A stretch of 26,236 nt of DNA from contig WAOA01000018.1 in assembly GCA_015521535.1 (NCBI GenBank), positions 1-26,236 on the forward strand, written 5' to 3'. Positions 1-7,582 of this stretch are shown piece after piece; position 1 is the first letter of the stretch, and each line of letters opens with the position of its first letter. Source of the DNA: Candidatus Aenigmatarchaeota archaeon. Its GTDB lineage: Archaea; Aenigmatarchaeota; Aenigmatarchaeia; Aenigmatarchaeales; SZUA-1535. The notes under the pieces are model-generated. The model saw only the letters and a program-made list of their open reading frames with translations. It had not been told where the DNA came from and did not search any database. The translations under genes and the position numbers were made by a program.

Positions 1-42
1 ATTACTGCAGAGAGTAAGGGAGAAAGGGATTTTTTAGGGTGA
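1..42 (+). other. Possible 3' tail of an upstream gene
   Basis: Two frames are open from the window edge: one ends in TGA at 40-42 (tail ..GERDFLG) and one ends in TAG at 35-37 (tail ..VREKGIF). Either could be the last codons of a gene lying to the left. Nothing in so short a stretch identifies the protein, and neither may be real. Confidence 0.2.
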
Positions 43-71
43 ATTAAGGAACTGCTCTCTCTATGGGACAT

Positions 72-126
72 TGCCATGAAATAGATATGGCATGATTATA
101 TAATAAAAGTTTTTGGTATAAAAAGG
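72..126 (+). promoter_or_regulatory. Leader with hairpin and TATA boxes ahead of rpoF
   Basis: A 6-bp stem TGCCAT (72-77) / ATGGCA (87-92) with a 9-nt loop is followed by two TATA-like stretches, TTATATAA at 96-103 and GGTATAAAAAGG at 115-126. The second is the better archaeal TATA box and predicts transcription starting near 145. The hairpin could end the upstream transcript, but no T-run follows it. The operon promoter call is supported by position, not by experiment. Confidence 0.45.
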
Positions 127-220
127 TTTTTTATTGGAAACTGGAGCCGAGAAACCGGAACCGATGGATTTTGATAATGTTTATAAGTATTTGAAAAAAG
201 AATTTAAAAGGGTGTTGAAT

Positions 221-547
221 ATGAAGGTCGGTGAAGCAAAACCCGTGCCCATGGCTATTGCAAGGGATATCCTTTCGAAAAGAGAAAAGGAAGGTGAATT
301 GTTATATGAACAAAAACTTGCTCTGGAACATCTTAAAAAGTTCACAAAACTCTCGCCGAAAAAGGCTGAAAGCCTGATAAAGGAAATTTCAGAAGTTGTG
401 AAACTTAGCGATGAAGTGCTTATTCAAATAGTCGATATACTACCAAAAACACCAGAAGAGCTGAGAACGATACTTTCAATTGAAAAATTTTCTTTAAGAG
501 AGGATGAAATCAAGAAAATACTTGAAATAATTAAAAAATATGTGTAA
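221..547 (+). CDS. rpoF: DNA-directed RNA polymerase subunit F (Rpo4/Rpb4)
   Basis: This is the archaeal Rpb4-type stalk subunit, which pairs with Rpo7 (RpoE) on the RNA polymerase and helps initiation and processivity. The sequence shows the family pattern: an N-terminal strand region (MKVGEAKPVP), the conserved stretch KREKEGELLYEQKLALEHL, and a C-terminal HRDC-like helical bundle ending in EIIKKYV. I chose the ATG at 221 because GGGTG sits 7 nt upstream and the resulting 108 residues match the family's usual length. The same frame is open upstream to a TTG at 134 and an ATG at 164, adding 19-29 lysine/glutamate-rich residues not typical of the family. It is followed 14 nt later by the DUF655 gene, the usual archaeal order rpoF-DUF655-ksgA, which supports the identification. 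Confidence 0.9.
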   Translation: MKVGEAKPVPMAIARDILSKREKEGELLYEQKLALEHLKKFTKLSPKKAESLIKEISEVVKLSDEVLIQIVDILPKTPEELRTILSIEKFSLREDEIKKILEIIKKYV

Positions 548-561
548 AAGGCGGTGAAGCG

Positions 562-1113
562 ATGAAGGATGAATATGCGATAGTTCTGGATTTCCTTCCT
601 AAAGGACACGGTTTCGGTAAACCAGAGCCTATAGCACAAGTTATAGGTACTACTTTTTTCTCGCTTTTGGAAGTTGTACCAAGGCAAAATGTTACGCTAA
701 AGCCGGGAGATAAAGTTTATATAGGCTCTGGTAAGCGCGAGGAAATAAGAAGTATAAAAAGAAGGATAGACTATGAAAAACTCACTGCCTTTGCGAAATC
801 TGAAATAGAGAATGCTGTACAAAGAATAGTCGATGAAAACGAGCAAAGATTCGTGGATTTTTTTAATAAGGCCCAACCCATAAATGTTAGGCTTCACCAA
901 TTAGAACTCTTACCAGGGGTAGGTAAAAAACACATGCAAGAAATAATCGAAGAAAGGAAAAAGGAGGCGTTTAAAAACTTTGAAGACATAAAAAACAGGG
1001 TAAAACTCATTCCTGACCCGAAGAAATTGATAATAAAGAGAATTCTCATGGAAATAAAAGGAAAGGAAGATAGATACAATCTTTTCGTTCGCGGTACAAA
1101 GAGTTTTAGATAA
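562..1113 (+). CDS. DUF655 family helix-hairpin-helix RNA/DNA-binding protein
   Basis: This 183-residue protein belongs to the archaeal DUF655 family, found beside rpoF and ksgA in many archaea. Residues 1-60 form a small beta domain (YAIVLDFLPKGHG, then PGDKVYIG) resembling an OB-like fold. Residues 113-130 hold a helix-hairpin-helix motif, LLPGVGKKHMQEI, which usually contacts the nucleic acid backbone. The start ATG has the ribosome binding site GGCGGTGA at 549-556. The exact role is not established. The neighbours (an RNA polymerase subunit and an rRNA methylase) suggest a link between transcription and ribosome assembly, which is an inference from context. Nothing looks damaged. Confidence 0.9.
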   Translation: MKDEYAIVLDFLPKGHGFGKPEPIAQVIGTTFFSLLEVVPRQNVTLKPGDKVYIGSGKREEIRSIKRRIDYEKLTAFAKSEIENAVQRIVDENEQRFVDFFNKAQPINVRLHQLELLPGVGKKHMQEIIEERKKEAFKNFEDIKNRVKLIPDPKKLIIKRILMEIKGKEDRYNLFVRGTKSFR

Positions 1114-1148
1114 AAATATTTAGTAATTATCTGCACAATCATAAAACT

Positions 1149-1889
1149 ATGTTCTCAACTAAGCGTAGAAAAAGAAAAATGTTAGGACAGCATTTTATAA
1201 TAGATAACTCTATTTTTGAAAGAGAATGCAGATACGCTAATTTGTGTAAGGATGATATTGTTTTAGAAATAGGAACGGGTGACGGAAGATTAACAAAAGT
1301 GATATCAAAATACGCTAAAAAAGTAATAGGTATAGAAAAAGACCCGATATTGGCAGAAATAGCGAGAGAAAACACAGGAGAAAACGTTGAAATAATAGAA
1401 GGTGATGCTCTTAAAATAGATTTTCCTGAATTTAATAAAATAATTTCAAACATCCCGTATAGTATTTCTTCGAAAATTATCGAGAAAATTTTCAAATACA
1501 AATGGGAAGTAGCGGTATTAACATTTCAAAAAGAGTTCGCGTTGCGCTTTTTCGCCAGGGCGGGAGAAAGAAATTACTCGAGAATAACCGTGCTGGTAAA
1601 CTACTATTCAAAGCCGGAATTCTTAGAAACTATTCCGAAAAGTATGTTTCACCCTAAGCCAAGAGTGGATTCTGCTATGATAAGATTAAAGCGTAAAGAT
1701 GTGGAAGAATTGCCGAAAAACTTTTGGAATATTGTTAGAATGTTATTCACACATAAGAAAAAATTGGTTAAAAATGCGCTGAGTGATGCGGGTATCGAAG
1801 CTAGCATTCCGCATGAACTTGCGAGAAAACGGGTTTTTCAATGTACATTGCATGATCTAATTAAAATTTACGAGTTTATAGATTTTTAA
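1149..1889 (+). CDS. ksgA: 16S rRNA (adenine-N6,N6)-dimethyltransferase KsgA/Dim1
   Basis: KsgA/Dim1 transfers four methyl groups from S-adenosylmethionine to two adjacent adenines in the helix 45 loop of 16S rRNA during late small-subunit assembly. The 246-residue protein shows the expected motifs in order: the N-terminal GQHFIID at 13-19, the SAM-binding loop EIGTGDG at 40-46, the acidic ribose contact E63 in GIEKD, the adenine-contact D86 in EGDA, and the catalytic NIPY at 101-104. The C-terminal helical domain starts near residue 175. It lies 35 nt after the DUF655 gene. AAAATATTTAG near 1112-1121 could give it a private promoter, with transcription starting a few bases before the ATG. 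The length is slightly short, as is usual for archaeal members. Confidence 0.96.
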   Translation: MFSTKRRKRKMLGQHFIIDNSIFERECRYANLCKDDIVLEIGTGDGRLTKVISKYAKKVIGIEKDPILAEIARENTGENVEIIEGDALKIDFPEFNKIISNIPYSISSKIIEKIFKYKWEVAVLTFQKEFALRFFARAGERNYSRITVLVNYYSKPEFLETIPKSMFHPKPRVDSAMIRLKRKDVEELPKNFWNIVRMLFTHKKKLVKNALSDAGIEASIPHELARKRVFQCTLHDLIKIYEFIDF

Positions 1890-1914
1890 AATTACCAAAT
1901 ATATGTTATTTATA

Positions 1915-2586
1915 ATGACCAAAACGATTATAGAATGCAAGAACATATGGAAAATTTATAAAGAAGGTAGAGTCCAAGCCCTGTGCGGAGTTTCACTGAA
2001 AATAAGAAAGGGTGAAACTCTCGCTATTCTCGGTCCTTCAGGTTCGGGTAAAAGCACGCTTATGCATATACTCGGTTGTTTGGATAGGCCGAGCAAGGGA
2101 AAGGTTTTAATAAAGGGAAGGGATGTTTCAAAATTAAGCGATGATGAACTCGCTAAAATAAGAGCAAAAACCATAGGATTTGTTTTTCAATTCTTCTACC
2201 TTGTTCCTTATCTTACCGCTTTAGAAAACGTTATGCTTCCGATGATTTTCGTTGGCGAAAAAAACACTGAAAAATGCAAAGAACTGCTTAAAATTGTAGG
2301 TTTGGAAAAAAGAGCAAACCACTTGCCAATGCAACTTTCTGGCGGTGAAAGACAGCGCGTAGCGATAGCGCGCGCACTTGCGAATAATCCAGAGATAATA
2401 CTTGCAGACGAACCAACCGGCAATTTAGACAGCAAAACAGGAGAAGAAATAATTAAACTCTTGTTAGATTTGAATAAGAAACACGGAAAAACCGTAGTTG
2501 TGGTAACGCACGATTCGCAACTCGCGAAAAGGATGAAAAGAATAATACATATAAAAGATGGAAAGATAATAAAAGCGGGTGGATAG
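1915..2586 (+). CDS. ABC transporter ATPase, MacB/LolD family
   Basis: This is the cytoplasmic ATPase of a MacB-type ABC system, which uses ATP binding to drive a mechanical change across the membrane, not a classical transport channel. Motifs seen, numbered from the chosen start: Walker A GPSGSGKST at 40-48, Q-loop FVFQF, LSGGE signature at 141-145, Walker B ILADEP at 162-167, and H-loop TH at 198-199. The LolD/MacB feature GCLDRPSKG follows Walker A. I chose the ATG at 1915 over the one at 1903 because TTTTTAAAATTA at 1883-1893 places a leaderless start there. The stop TAG ends one base before the next ATG, so the partner protein at 2588 is translationally coupled. The substrate is unknown. 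Confidence 0.94.
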   Translation: MTKTIIECKNIWKIYKEGRVQALCGVSLKIRKGETLAILGPSGSGKSTLMHILGCLDRPSKGKVLIKGRDVSKLSDDELAKIRAKTIGFVFQFFYLVPYLTALENVMLPMIFVGEKNTEKCKELLKIVGLEKRANHLPMQLSGGERQRVAIARALANNPEIILADEPTGNLDSKTGEEIIKLLLDLNKKHGKTVVVVTHDSQLAKRMKRIIHIKDGKIIKAGG

Positions 2587-2587
2587 T

Positions 2588-3700
2588 ATGAGAAAAATCG
2601 CGTTCATTTATATGGTTTTGTTTCTTACAACTATAACTTATGTAAACTCCGCTTCATACGGCGGGCTTGTGCTTTCGTATACATTAGAAAAGGATTTTTA
2701 CAGACCCGGAGAAAGTGGAGAAGTGTTTTTAACAATTTCTAATCCAACTTCTTATCCGCTTGGAAGCATGGACGTTGAAATCTCGGCGGACGGTTTCTTA
2801 AATGTAAAGGAGGGAACTTTTTCTCTTGACAATTTACCAGCAGGTGCTATGCAGCAAATTGGAATTGTTTTTGAAGTTAATTCTTCTGCTTTACCGGAAA
2901 TCTCTTACATAAAAGTTCACGTAAAATATAAGGATTACAACGATAATCAAAAGGAAAACGACCTTATAATTCCGATAAAAATTTTAAACGAACCGATACT
3001 CAAAGTTTATGCTTCTAAAATACCGGAATTAAAAATAGGTAAATCGGAAAAAATTTGTTTCAACGTGATCAATTACGGAGGTGAGAGTAAGGATATTACT
3101 TTAGCGTTGAGTTCTGAGCAATTTTCAATTTCTCCGCCTGAAAAGTTTTTGAAATCTTTAAAAGGTAGTACCGAGGTGTGTTTTGATATAACTCCTATAA
3201 CCACGAACACAGGAAATTATCCTTTAGAGATGACACTAACTTATAGAGACGCGCTTTACGAAAGTACTTATACGGATACTTTCACATTCTGGGTAAACCT
3301 TTCCGGAAAGGTAGAACTTAAGGTTTATACAGAAAGTTATTCCGAAAAGGAAAACGCGATAAATATAGTGTTTTCAAATTCCGGAAATGAAAATATAAAG
3401 GCGCTTTACGTAATTCTCTCTTCGGATATAGAAATTTCTCCGAATGAAATATACATAGGCGATTTGGACAGAGATGACTATGATTCCGAAAAGGTTTTCC
3501 TTTCACCAGTACAAGGAGAGCATGTAATAAATATTACAGCAAAATTTAGAGATACGTTTGAAAGAGAATACGAAAAAACATACTCGGTCACCGTTATGAT
3601 TCCGGAAAAGAAAAGTGAAAATAATACTAACTACTTTTACTTTCTTATTATTCTAATAGGTATTTTTGCATTTATCTATTTTAAGAAGAAAGTAAAATAA
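2588..3700 (+). CDS. Secreted, membrane-anchored protein with Ig-like repeats (COG1361-like)
   Basis: This 370-residue protein starts with a signal peptide (MRKIAFIYMVLFLTTITYVNS). About three beta-sandwich repeats of the CARDB/NEW3 type follow; each opens with a pattern like PGESGEVFLTISNPTSYPLG and contains a strand such as FNVINYGGESKDITLAL. It ends in one transmembrane helix (YFYFLIILIGIFAFIYF) and a KKKVK tail. The start is ATG 2588, preceded by GGGTGG; the in-frame GTG at 2579 lies inside the ATPase gene. Such proteins often sit between the ATPase and permease in archaeal MacB-like operons, where they probably act outside the membrane as the accessory or substrate-handling part. That role is inferred. 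Confidence 0.8.
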   Translation: MRKIAFIYMVLFLTTITYVNSASYGGLVLSYTLEKDFYRPGESGEVFLTISNPTSYPLGSMDVEISADGFLNVKEGTFSLDNLPAGAMQQIGIVFEVNSSALPEISYIKVHVKYKDYNDNQKENDLIIPIKILNEPILKVYASKIPELKIGKSEKICFNVINYGGESKDITLALSSEQFSISPPEKFLKSLKGSTEVCFDITPITTNTGNYPLEMTLTYRDALYESTYTDTFTFWVNLSGKVELKVYTESYSEKENAINIVFSNSGNENIKALYVILSSDIEISPNEIYIGDLDRDDYDSEKVFLSPVQGEHVINITAKFRDTFEREYEKTYSVTVMIPEKKSENNTNYFYFLIILIGIFAFIYFKKKVK

Positions 3701-3708
3701 GTGGTAAA

Positions 3709-4944
3709 ATGATTTTAGAAATTGTTTCGTTATCTCTGAAACATCTTATGCATAGAAAGTTAAGAACTTTTTTAACGGTTCTTGGTGTTGTTATAGGTGT
3801 TGCTGCAATTACAGGCATGGTATCTGCTACGCAGGCTATTAGTAATGTTATCACAGAAGAGATAGAGAAATTTCAGGTTAACGTTATAGAAGTAATACCT
3901 GGTGAGTTTAAACTCGGTTTTTCGTTGTTCGGAGGAGAGACTATGAAAGCAACTCTGACAGAAAAAGACGCTGATATTATAAGAAGTATAGGCGGTGTAG
4001 ATGTTGTTTCTGCAGGTATTTACAGATATGGTGAAATCTCCAAGGGTAAAGAAAGATATTACCTCAATATCATGGGTATAGATGAATATTTCGATGAGAT
4101 AAATACCATAGGTATTTATAAAGGTAGATACCCGAGAAAGGGAAAAGAAGTCCTTGTAGGTTATTCTGTAGCATACGATTTATTCGATAAACCTTTAGCG
4201 GTTAAAGAAAAAATAACTATTGAAGGGGAAGAGTTTAAAATAGTAGGGATAATGAATAAAGCAGGTGGGCTTTTTAAAAGCATAGATTCAATGGTATACA
4301 TTCCGAAAGAAACGCTTAGAGAATTAAAGGATATTGATAAAAATACGGTAGATTTGATAGATATTAAGGTTAAGGATAATGTCGATCCGGAAATAGTGGC
4401 GAAGGAAATTGAATATAAACTCGCAAAGGCTCATAAGGTTTCTGTGGATGAAAAAGATTTCACGATTTTTTCACCCGAGTTTTCAAAAAAGATAGCATCG
4501 CAAATCACTGGAATACTTCAAATACTTTTAGGGAGCATAGCGAGTATTTCCTTTCTTATCGGCGCGATAGGAATAGCGAATATGATGTTCACTTCTGTTC
4601 TCGAAAGGACGAGAGAAATAGGTATTTTAAAGGCAATCGGTGCAACTGATAGACAAATAATGATGATGTTTTTGATAGAATCCGGGATAATAGGGTTAAT
4701 AGGCGGTATAATAGGGATATTTTTCGGCTATGGCTTAGGACAGGGATTCTTGATACTAAGGCAGTATATGCTTTCTAAGATAAGTATGTTCGAAACCGTA
4801 GTACAAGCACCGAGTATAGAAATAAATTTCGGATTATCGGTAACCGCCTTGTTTGTGTCTTTCATAATAGGAATTTTAGCAGGATTGATTCCTGCAAGAA
4901 AGGCAGCAAAATTGCCGCCTGTTGAAGCACTGCGCTACGAATGA
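3709..4944 (+). CDS. ABC transporter permease, MacB/FtsX family
   Basis: This 411-residue permease pairs with the ATPase at 1915. It has the MacB/FtsX topology: one N-terminal membrane helix (TFLTVLGVVIGVAAITGMVSA) after a cytoplasmic KHLMHRKLRT start, a large external MacB_PCD domain (about residues 45-260), then three C-terminal helices. The segment ERTREIGILKAIGATDRQIMMMF between helices 2 and 3 is the family's conserved coupling region that contacts the ATPase. The protein ends in AGLIPARKAAKLPPVEALRYE, the family's typical terminus. It starts 8 nt after the secreted partner with GTGGT upstream. Its last 10 nt overlap tail to tail with a minus-strand gene. Export of a lipid-linked or peptide substrate is possible but unproven. 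Confidence 0.93.
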   Translation: MILEIVSLSLKHLMHRKLRTFLTVLGVVIGVAAITGMVSATQAISNVITEEIEKFQVNVIEVIPGEFKLGFSLFGGETMKATLTEKDADIIRSIGGVDVVSAGIYRYGEISKGKERYYLNIMGIDEYFDEINTIGIYKGRYPRKGKEVLVGYSVAYDLFDKPLAVKEKITIEGEEFKIVGIMNKAGGLFKSIDSMVYIPKETLRELKDIDKNTVDLIDIKVKDNVDPEIVAKEIEYKLAKAHKVSVDEKDFTIFSPEFSKKIASQITGILQILLGSIASISFLIGAIGIANMMFTSVLERTREIGILKAIGATDRQIMMMFLIESGIIGLIGGIIGIFFGYGLGQGFLILRQYMLSKISMFETVVQAPSIEINFGLSVTALFVSFIIGILAGLIPARKAAKLPPVEALRYE

Positions 4945-5153
4945 GCACGCTCCTCTTCTTCCGTAAGATACATTGCAGCGGAAATCCAGAACATTCCGCC
5001 CAAGAGTATAAGGATAAATGAAATCGTGTAAGAAAGTATAACCCCGCCTGTGGTTGCACCTAATGCAGAAGGATCTACGCTTCCTGCTATTAAACTTCCG
5101 AGAAATATTAGTACAGAACCTAATATCCAAAAGATTATAATTCTGGTATCCAT
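4935..5153 (-). CDS. Small two-helix membrane protein, unknown function
   Basis: This 72-residue protein has two hydrophobic segments, IIIFWILGSVLIFLGSLIAG (about 5-24) and GGVILSYTISFILILLGGMF (about 36-55), and an acidic/basic cytoplasmic tail EEEERAHS. I do not recognise the family. Its reality is supported by a TATA box on the minus strand at 5177-5184, 28 nt before the ATG, which fits the leaderless promoters of this window. It overlaps the end of the permease gene by 10 nt on the opposite strand. A perfect inverted repeat flanks its promoter (see 5151-5211). It lies downstream of the uppS operon on the same strand but seems to have its own transcript. Confidence 0.7.
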   Translation of the reverse strand: MDTRIIIFWILGSVLIFLGSLIAGSVDPSALGATTGGVILSYTISFILILLGGMFWISAAMYLTEEEERAHS

Positions 5154-5211
5154 ACGAATAATTTAGTTGGTTTGAATATATAAATTTATGTCACATTATA
5201 CTATTCGTATG
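5151..5211 (-). promoter_or_regulatory. Promoter of the 72-aa protein flanked by a perfect 10-bp inverted repeat
   Basis: TATA box TTTATATA reads on the minus strand at 5184-5177. CATACGAATA at 5151-5160 covers the start codon and likely transcription start, and TATTCGTATG at 5202-5211 lies upstream of the TATA box. The two arms are exact reverse complements 41 bp apart, about four helical turns centre to centre plus one. Such an arrangement suits a dimeric regulator or a DNA loop, which is inference. Confidence 0.55.
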
Positions 5212-5226
5212 CCGTTTAGCGCCTTT

Positions 5227-5943
5227 TTACTTTCCGAACCTTCTTTCTCTTTGCGAATATTCTTTAAGTATTCTTACAAAATCCTCCTTTTCGAATTCGG
5301 GCCACATTTTTTTAACGAAGAAAAATTCTGCATACGCTCCCTGCCAAAGAAGAAAATTGCTTACCCTGTTTTCTCCGCCCGTCCTTATAATCAAGTCTAC
5401 AGGCGGTTGGCCGTTAGTATACAAATGTTCCTCCACAAATTTTTCCTTTATGTCACGAACCTTAACCTTGCCGTTCAAAGCCTTTCTCACTATTTTTTTA
5501 ACAGCATCCGTAATCTCCTGTTTTCCGCCGTATGCTATTGCAAAATTCAGAAAATAGTTTTTATAATTTCTTGTTGCCTTTTCAACCTCTTTAAATATTT
5601 TCTGTAATTTTTTCGGAAGTAAGTAAGTCCTACCTATTATACGTATTCTTACTCCGTATTTGTGCACCTCGTGCTTGGGATTAAGAATTTTTGAGAATTC
5701 TTTTTCGAATAATTTCAGAATATGATTCAATTCCTTTTTCGGGCGCTTTTTCAGGTTTTCCAGAGAAAGAGAATATAGCGTCGCATACCTTATTCCGTAT
5801 TCTTTAAGCCAGTTCAGAAGTTCCTTCACTTTTTTAGCGCCCCATCTATGCCCATACCACGGTTGCTTCATAAGTCGTTTCGCGAACCTTCTGTTACCGT
5901 CGAGAATTATTCCTATATGTAAAGGTAATTTTGCTGTTTCCAT
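5227..5943 (-). CDS. uppS: Cis-prenyltransferase (polyprenyl diphosphate synthase, UppS family)
   Basis: This enzyme adds isopentenyl units in the cis configuration to an allylic diphosphate to make the long polyprenyl/dolichyl lipid carrying glycans for protein N-glycosylation and envelope synthesis. Seen in the 238-residue protein: IILDGNRR with catalytic D15, GHRWGAKKV, the SLSLENLKKRP motif (family FSxEN..RP) near 58-68, the IPP-binding block RTGGENRVSNFLLWQ from R187, and the closing MWPEF. The start is ATG 5943, preceded by GGGTGGATGG; an in-frame GTG lies at 5952. It starts 22 nt after the DHH gene on the same strand. Its presence fits the many N-x-S/T sites in the surface proteins of the window. 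Confidence 0.95.
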   Translation of the reverse strand: METAKLPLHIGIILDGNRRFAKRLMKQPWYGHRWGAKKVKELLNWLKEYGIRYATLYSLSLENLKKRPKKELNHILKLFEKEFSKILNPKHEVHKYGVRIRIIGRTYLLPKKLQKIFKEVEKATRNYKNYFLNFAIAYGGKQEITDAVKKIVRKALNGKVKVRDIKEKFVEEHLYTNGQPPVDLIIRTGGENRVSNFLLWQGAYAEFFFVKKMWPEFEKEDFVRILKEYSQRERRFGK

Positions 5944-5965
5944 TCCATCCACCCGCTACTACTAT

Positions 5966-6931
5966 TTATATTTTGTTTTTTAAAAATTTTTTCAATCTCT
6001 GTATGAAAATATTAATTTTATCTCCTTCTATTCTTGCGCCGGCAGCAACGCTATGGCCGCCGCCTCTTCCTATGCCCTGTGAAGATTTGAAAAATATTCT
6101 TCCTATATCATAGTTTCTGCTTCTGCCTGAAATCTTGAAAAAACCGTCTTTAAAAGAATAAACTATTACCGTGCTTTTCGGGTATTTATCGAATATCTCG
6201 TTTGCGACTCTCGAGGTTATAGAATAAGGACTTTCTACTTCAAGTATAATTATATCTTTAGAACCGCTTCTTTTACCTGCTTTTTCAACCCATGTTCTTA
6301 CCTCTTCATTAACCTTTTCCGCTAATTTTGCGTACTCTTTTATTTTTAAAAATTCTTCTATATTTTTACACTTTGAAAGTTTTTCAACCGCTTCCTTTAA
6401 CGCGTTATCGCCTTTAACAGATTTAACAGCATCTATATATTCTGCGGCGAGAATTTCTTTTTTAGTACCCTTTATACTCCTGTCTCCGACAGCCCCTATT
6501 CGCTTTATCCATAGAATATCCTTTACACCTAGTTTTTTGCATATGCCGTAAACAACTTCGCTGGCAGATACGTATTTTTCAAAGTTATAAAACCTCGGAT
6601 TAATGTGCACCGTTCCTATTTCGTTCAAATTTTTGAAAGGAGGGTGATGATCTATAATTGCGATAACTTCGCTTTTAACAAAATTCAGATAAGAGGAATG
6701 CTGGTCAACGGGTATATCTAGAATTAAGCAAAGTTCTGTATGCTCTTTAATTTTCATAAACGTAGTTTTTTCCAATTCGCCTGAAGCAAGACGCGTTGCT
6801 ATGCCTTTGCTGCGAAGATATTTCAAAATCTGCGCCGCAGAGCAAGCTCCATCGGCATCGCAGTGAAATATAATTCCGACTTTTCCGTATATATTTTTTA
6901 ACATCTCGATTATTCTGTTAACTTCTTTCAT
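5966..6931 (-). CDS. DHH/DHHA1 family phosphoesterase (RecJ/NrnA-like)
   Basis: This 321-residue protein belongs to the DHH superfamily of manganese-dependent phosphoesterases that cleave single-stranded nucleic acid, nano-RNAs or dinucleotides. Visible motifs: HCDADG (D25, D27), LILDIP (D72), the name motif DHHPP at 94-98, and the C-terminal DHHA1 substrate-binding signature GGGHSVAAG from about 290. It lacks the extra domains of bacterial RecJ, so it resembles archaeal RecJ-like or NrnA-type enzymes; sequence alone does not separate these. It lies between an HD phosphohydrolase (9 nt upstream) and uppS, in one minus-strand operon. The pairing of two nucleotide phosphohydrolases suggests a shared role in RNA turnover or nucleotide signalling. 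Confidence 0.9.
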   Translation of the reverse strand: MKEVNRIIEMLKNIYGKVGIIFHCDADGACSAAQILKYLRSKGIATRLASGELEKTTFMKIKEHTELCLILDIPVDQHSSYLNFVKSEVIAIIDHHPPFKNLNEIGTVHINPRFYNFEKYVSASEVVYGICKKLGVKDILWIKRIGAVGDRSIKGTKKEILAAEYIDAVKSVKGDNALKEAVEKLSKCKNIEEFLKIKEYAKLAEKVNEEVRTWVEKAGKRSGSKDIIILEVESPYSITSRVANEIFDKYPKSTVIVYSFKDGFFKISGRSRNYDIGRIFFKSSQGIGRGGGHSVAAGARIEGDKINIFIQRLKKFLKNKI

Positions 6932-6940
6932 GCGGAACCC

Positions 6941-7519
6941 TTACAATTCTTCTTCTGGAAAGAGAATAATCTTGGTTTCATTTCCTTTAACCATGGAATC
7001 AAACGCCGAATCCAAAACATCGGCGTAAAACACTATAAGTGCTTCTATTGTTTTCGGCCTCGCCGCAACCTGACCGAGATCACCGCCGTGAGATTCGACG
7101 ATATGAATAACCTCTTCAGGAAAGCCGCGAGCGTATAATTCGCAGGCAGTAAGTACGGCGTGGTCTATAGTACAGCCTGAAAATCCCCAAGTACCGGCGT
7201 TTTTTTTATAGATGTATATTTTCATCCAGTCATGCAGTAAAGCGCCCGCTATGAGATGATCGTAATTTATTTTAACTTCATACATTTTTTCGAAATGCTC
7301 AGCGATTTTCATCGCAAGTTCGGTAACAGATACCGTATGCTCGACATGGCCGCCTTCTTTTGAGTGATGCGAACCCAGAGATGAAGGTGTTTTTTCCGGA
7401 TCTGAGTGCGGATAGATTATTTCCGGATTCGATAGTTTCGTATCTTTAAGGAACTCGATAACTTTTTCTCTTAGTCCTTCGTCTTCTATTTTCTTTGCCA
7501 ACTCGAATAATTTCTTCAT
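6941..7519 (-). CDS. HD-superfamily metal-dependent phosphohydrolase
   Basis: HD-domain proteins use bound metal to hydrolyse phosphoester bonds, often in nucleotides. Seen in the 192-residue protein: GGHVEHT (H58, H61), the name motif ALLHDWMK (H96-D97), H120 in TIDHAV, and H144 in VESHGG, giving the full ligand series. I place the start at ATG 7519 (MKKLFELAKK) because a minus-strand TATA centred near 7545 predicts a leaderless start there; ATG 7525 and ATG 7543 are in-frame alternatives, and the latter lies within the promoter. It is the first gene of the HD-DHH-uppS operon. The substrate is unknown. Confidence 0.87.
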   Translation of the reverse strand: MKKLFELAKKIEDEGLREKVIEFLKDTKLSNPEIIYPHSDPEKTPSSLGSHHSKEGGHVEHTVSVTELAMKIAEHFEKMYEVKINYDHLIAGALLHDWMKIYIYKKNAGTWGFSGCTIDHAVLTACELYARGFPEEVIHIVESHGGDLGQVAARPKTIEALIVFYADVLDSAFDSMVKGNETKIILFPEEEL

Positions 7520-7540
7520 TTTCATAAGTAATTTTATAGG

Positions 7541-7560
7541 CATATAAAAATATTTAAAAA
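7541..7560. promoter_or_regulatory. Compact bidirectional promoter
   Basis: CATATAAAAATATTTAAAAA serves both strands. TATTTAAAAA (7551-7560) is centred 27 nt before ATG 7583 on the plus strand, and its neighbour read on the minus strand (TTTTTATATG, 7550-7541) is centred about 26 nt before ATG 7519. Both genes would therefore be leaderless and share one 20-bp control region. Confidence 0.65.
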
Positions 7561-7582
7561 CCTCTTAATCCCTGTATTGTGT

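Noticed and set aside
5188..5607. 139-codon plus-strand open frame
   Set aside because: It lies antisense within uppS, whose motifs are unmistakable; Phe/Ser/Tyr-rich composition is typical of the reverse of a real gene here.
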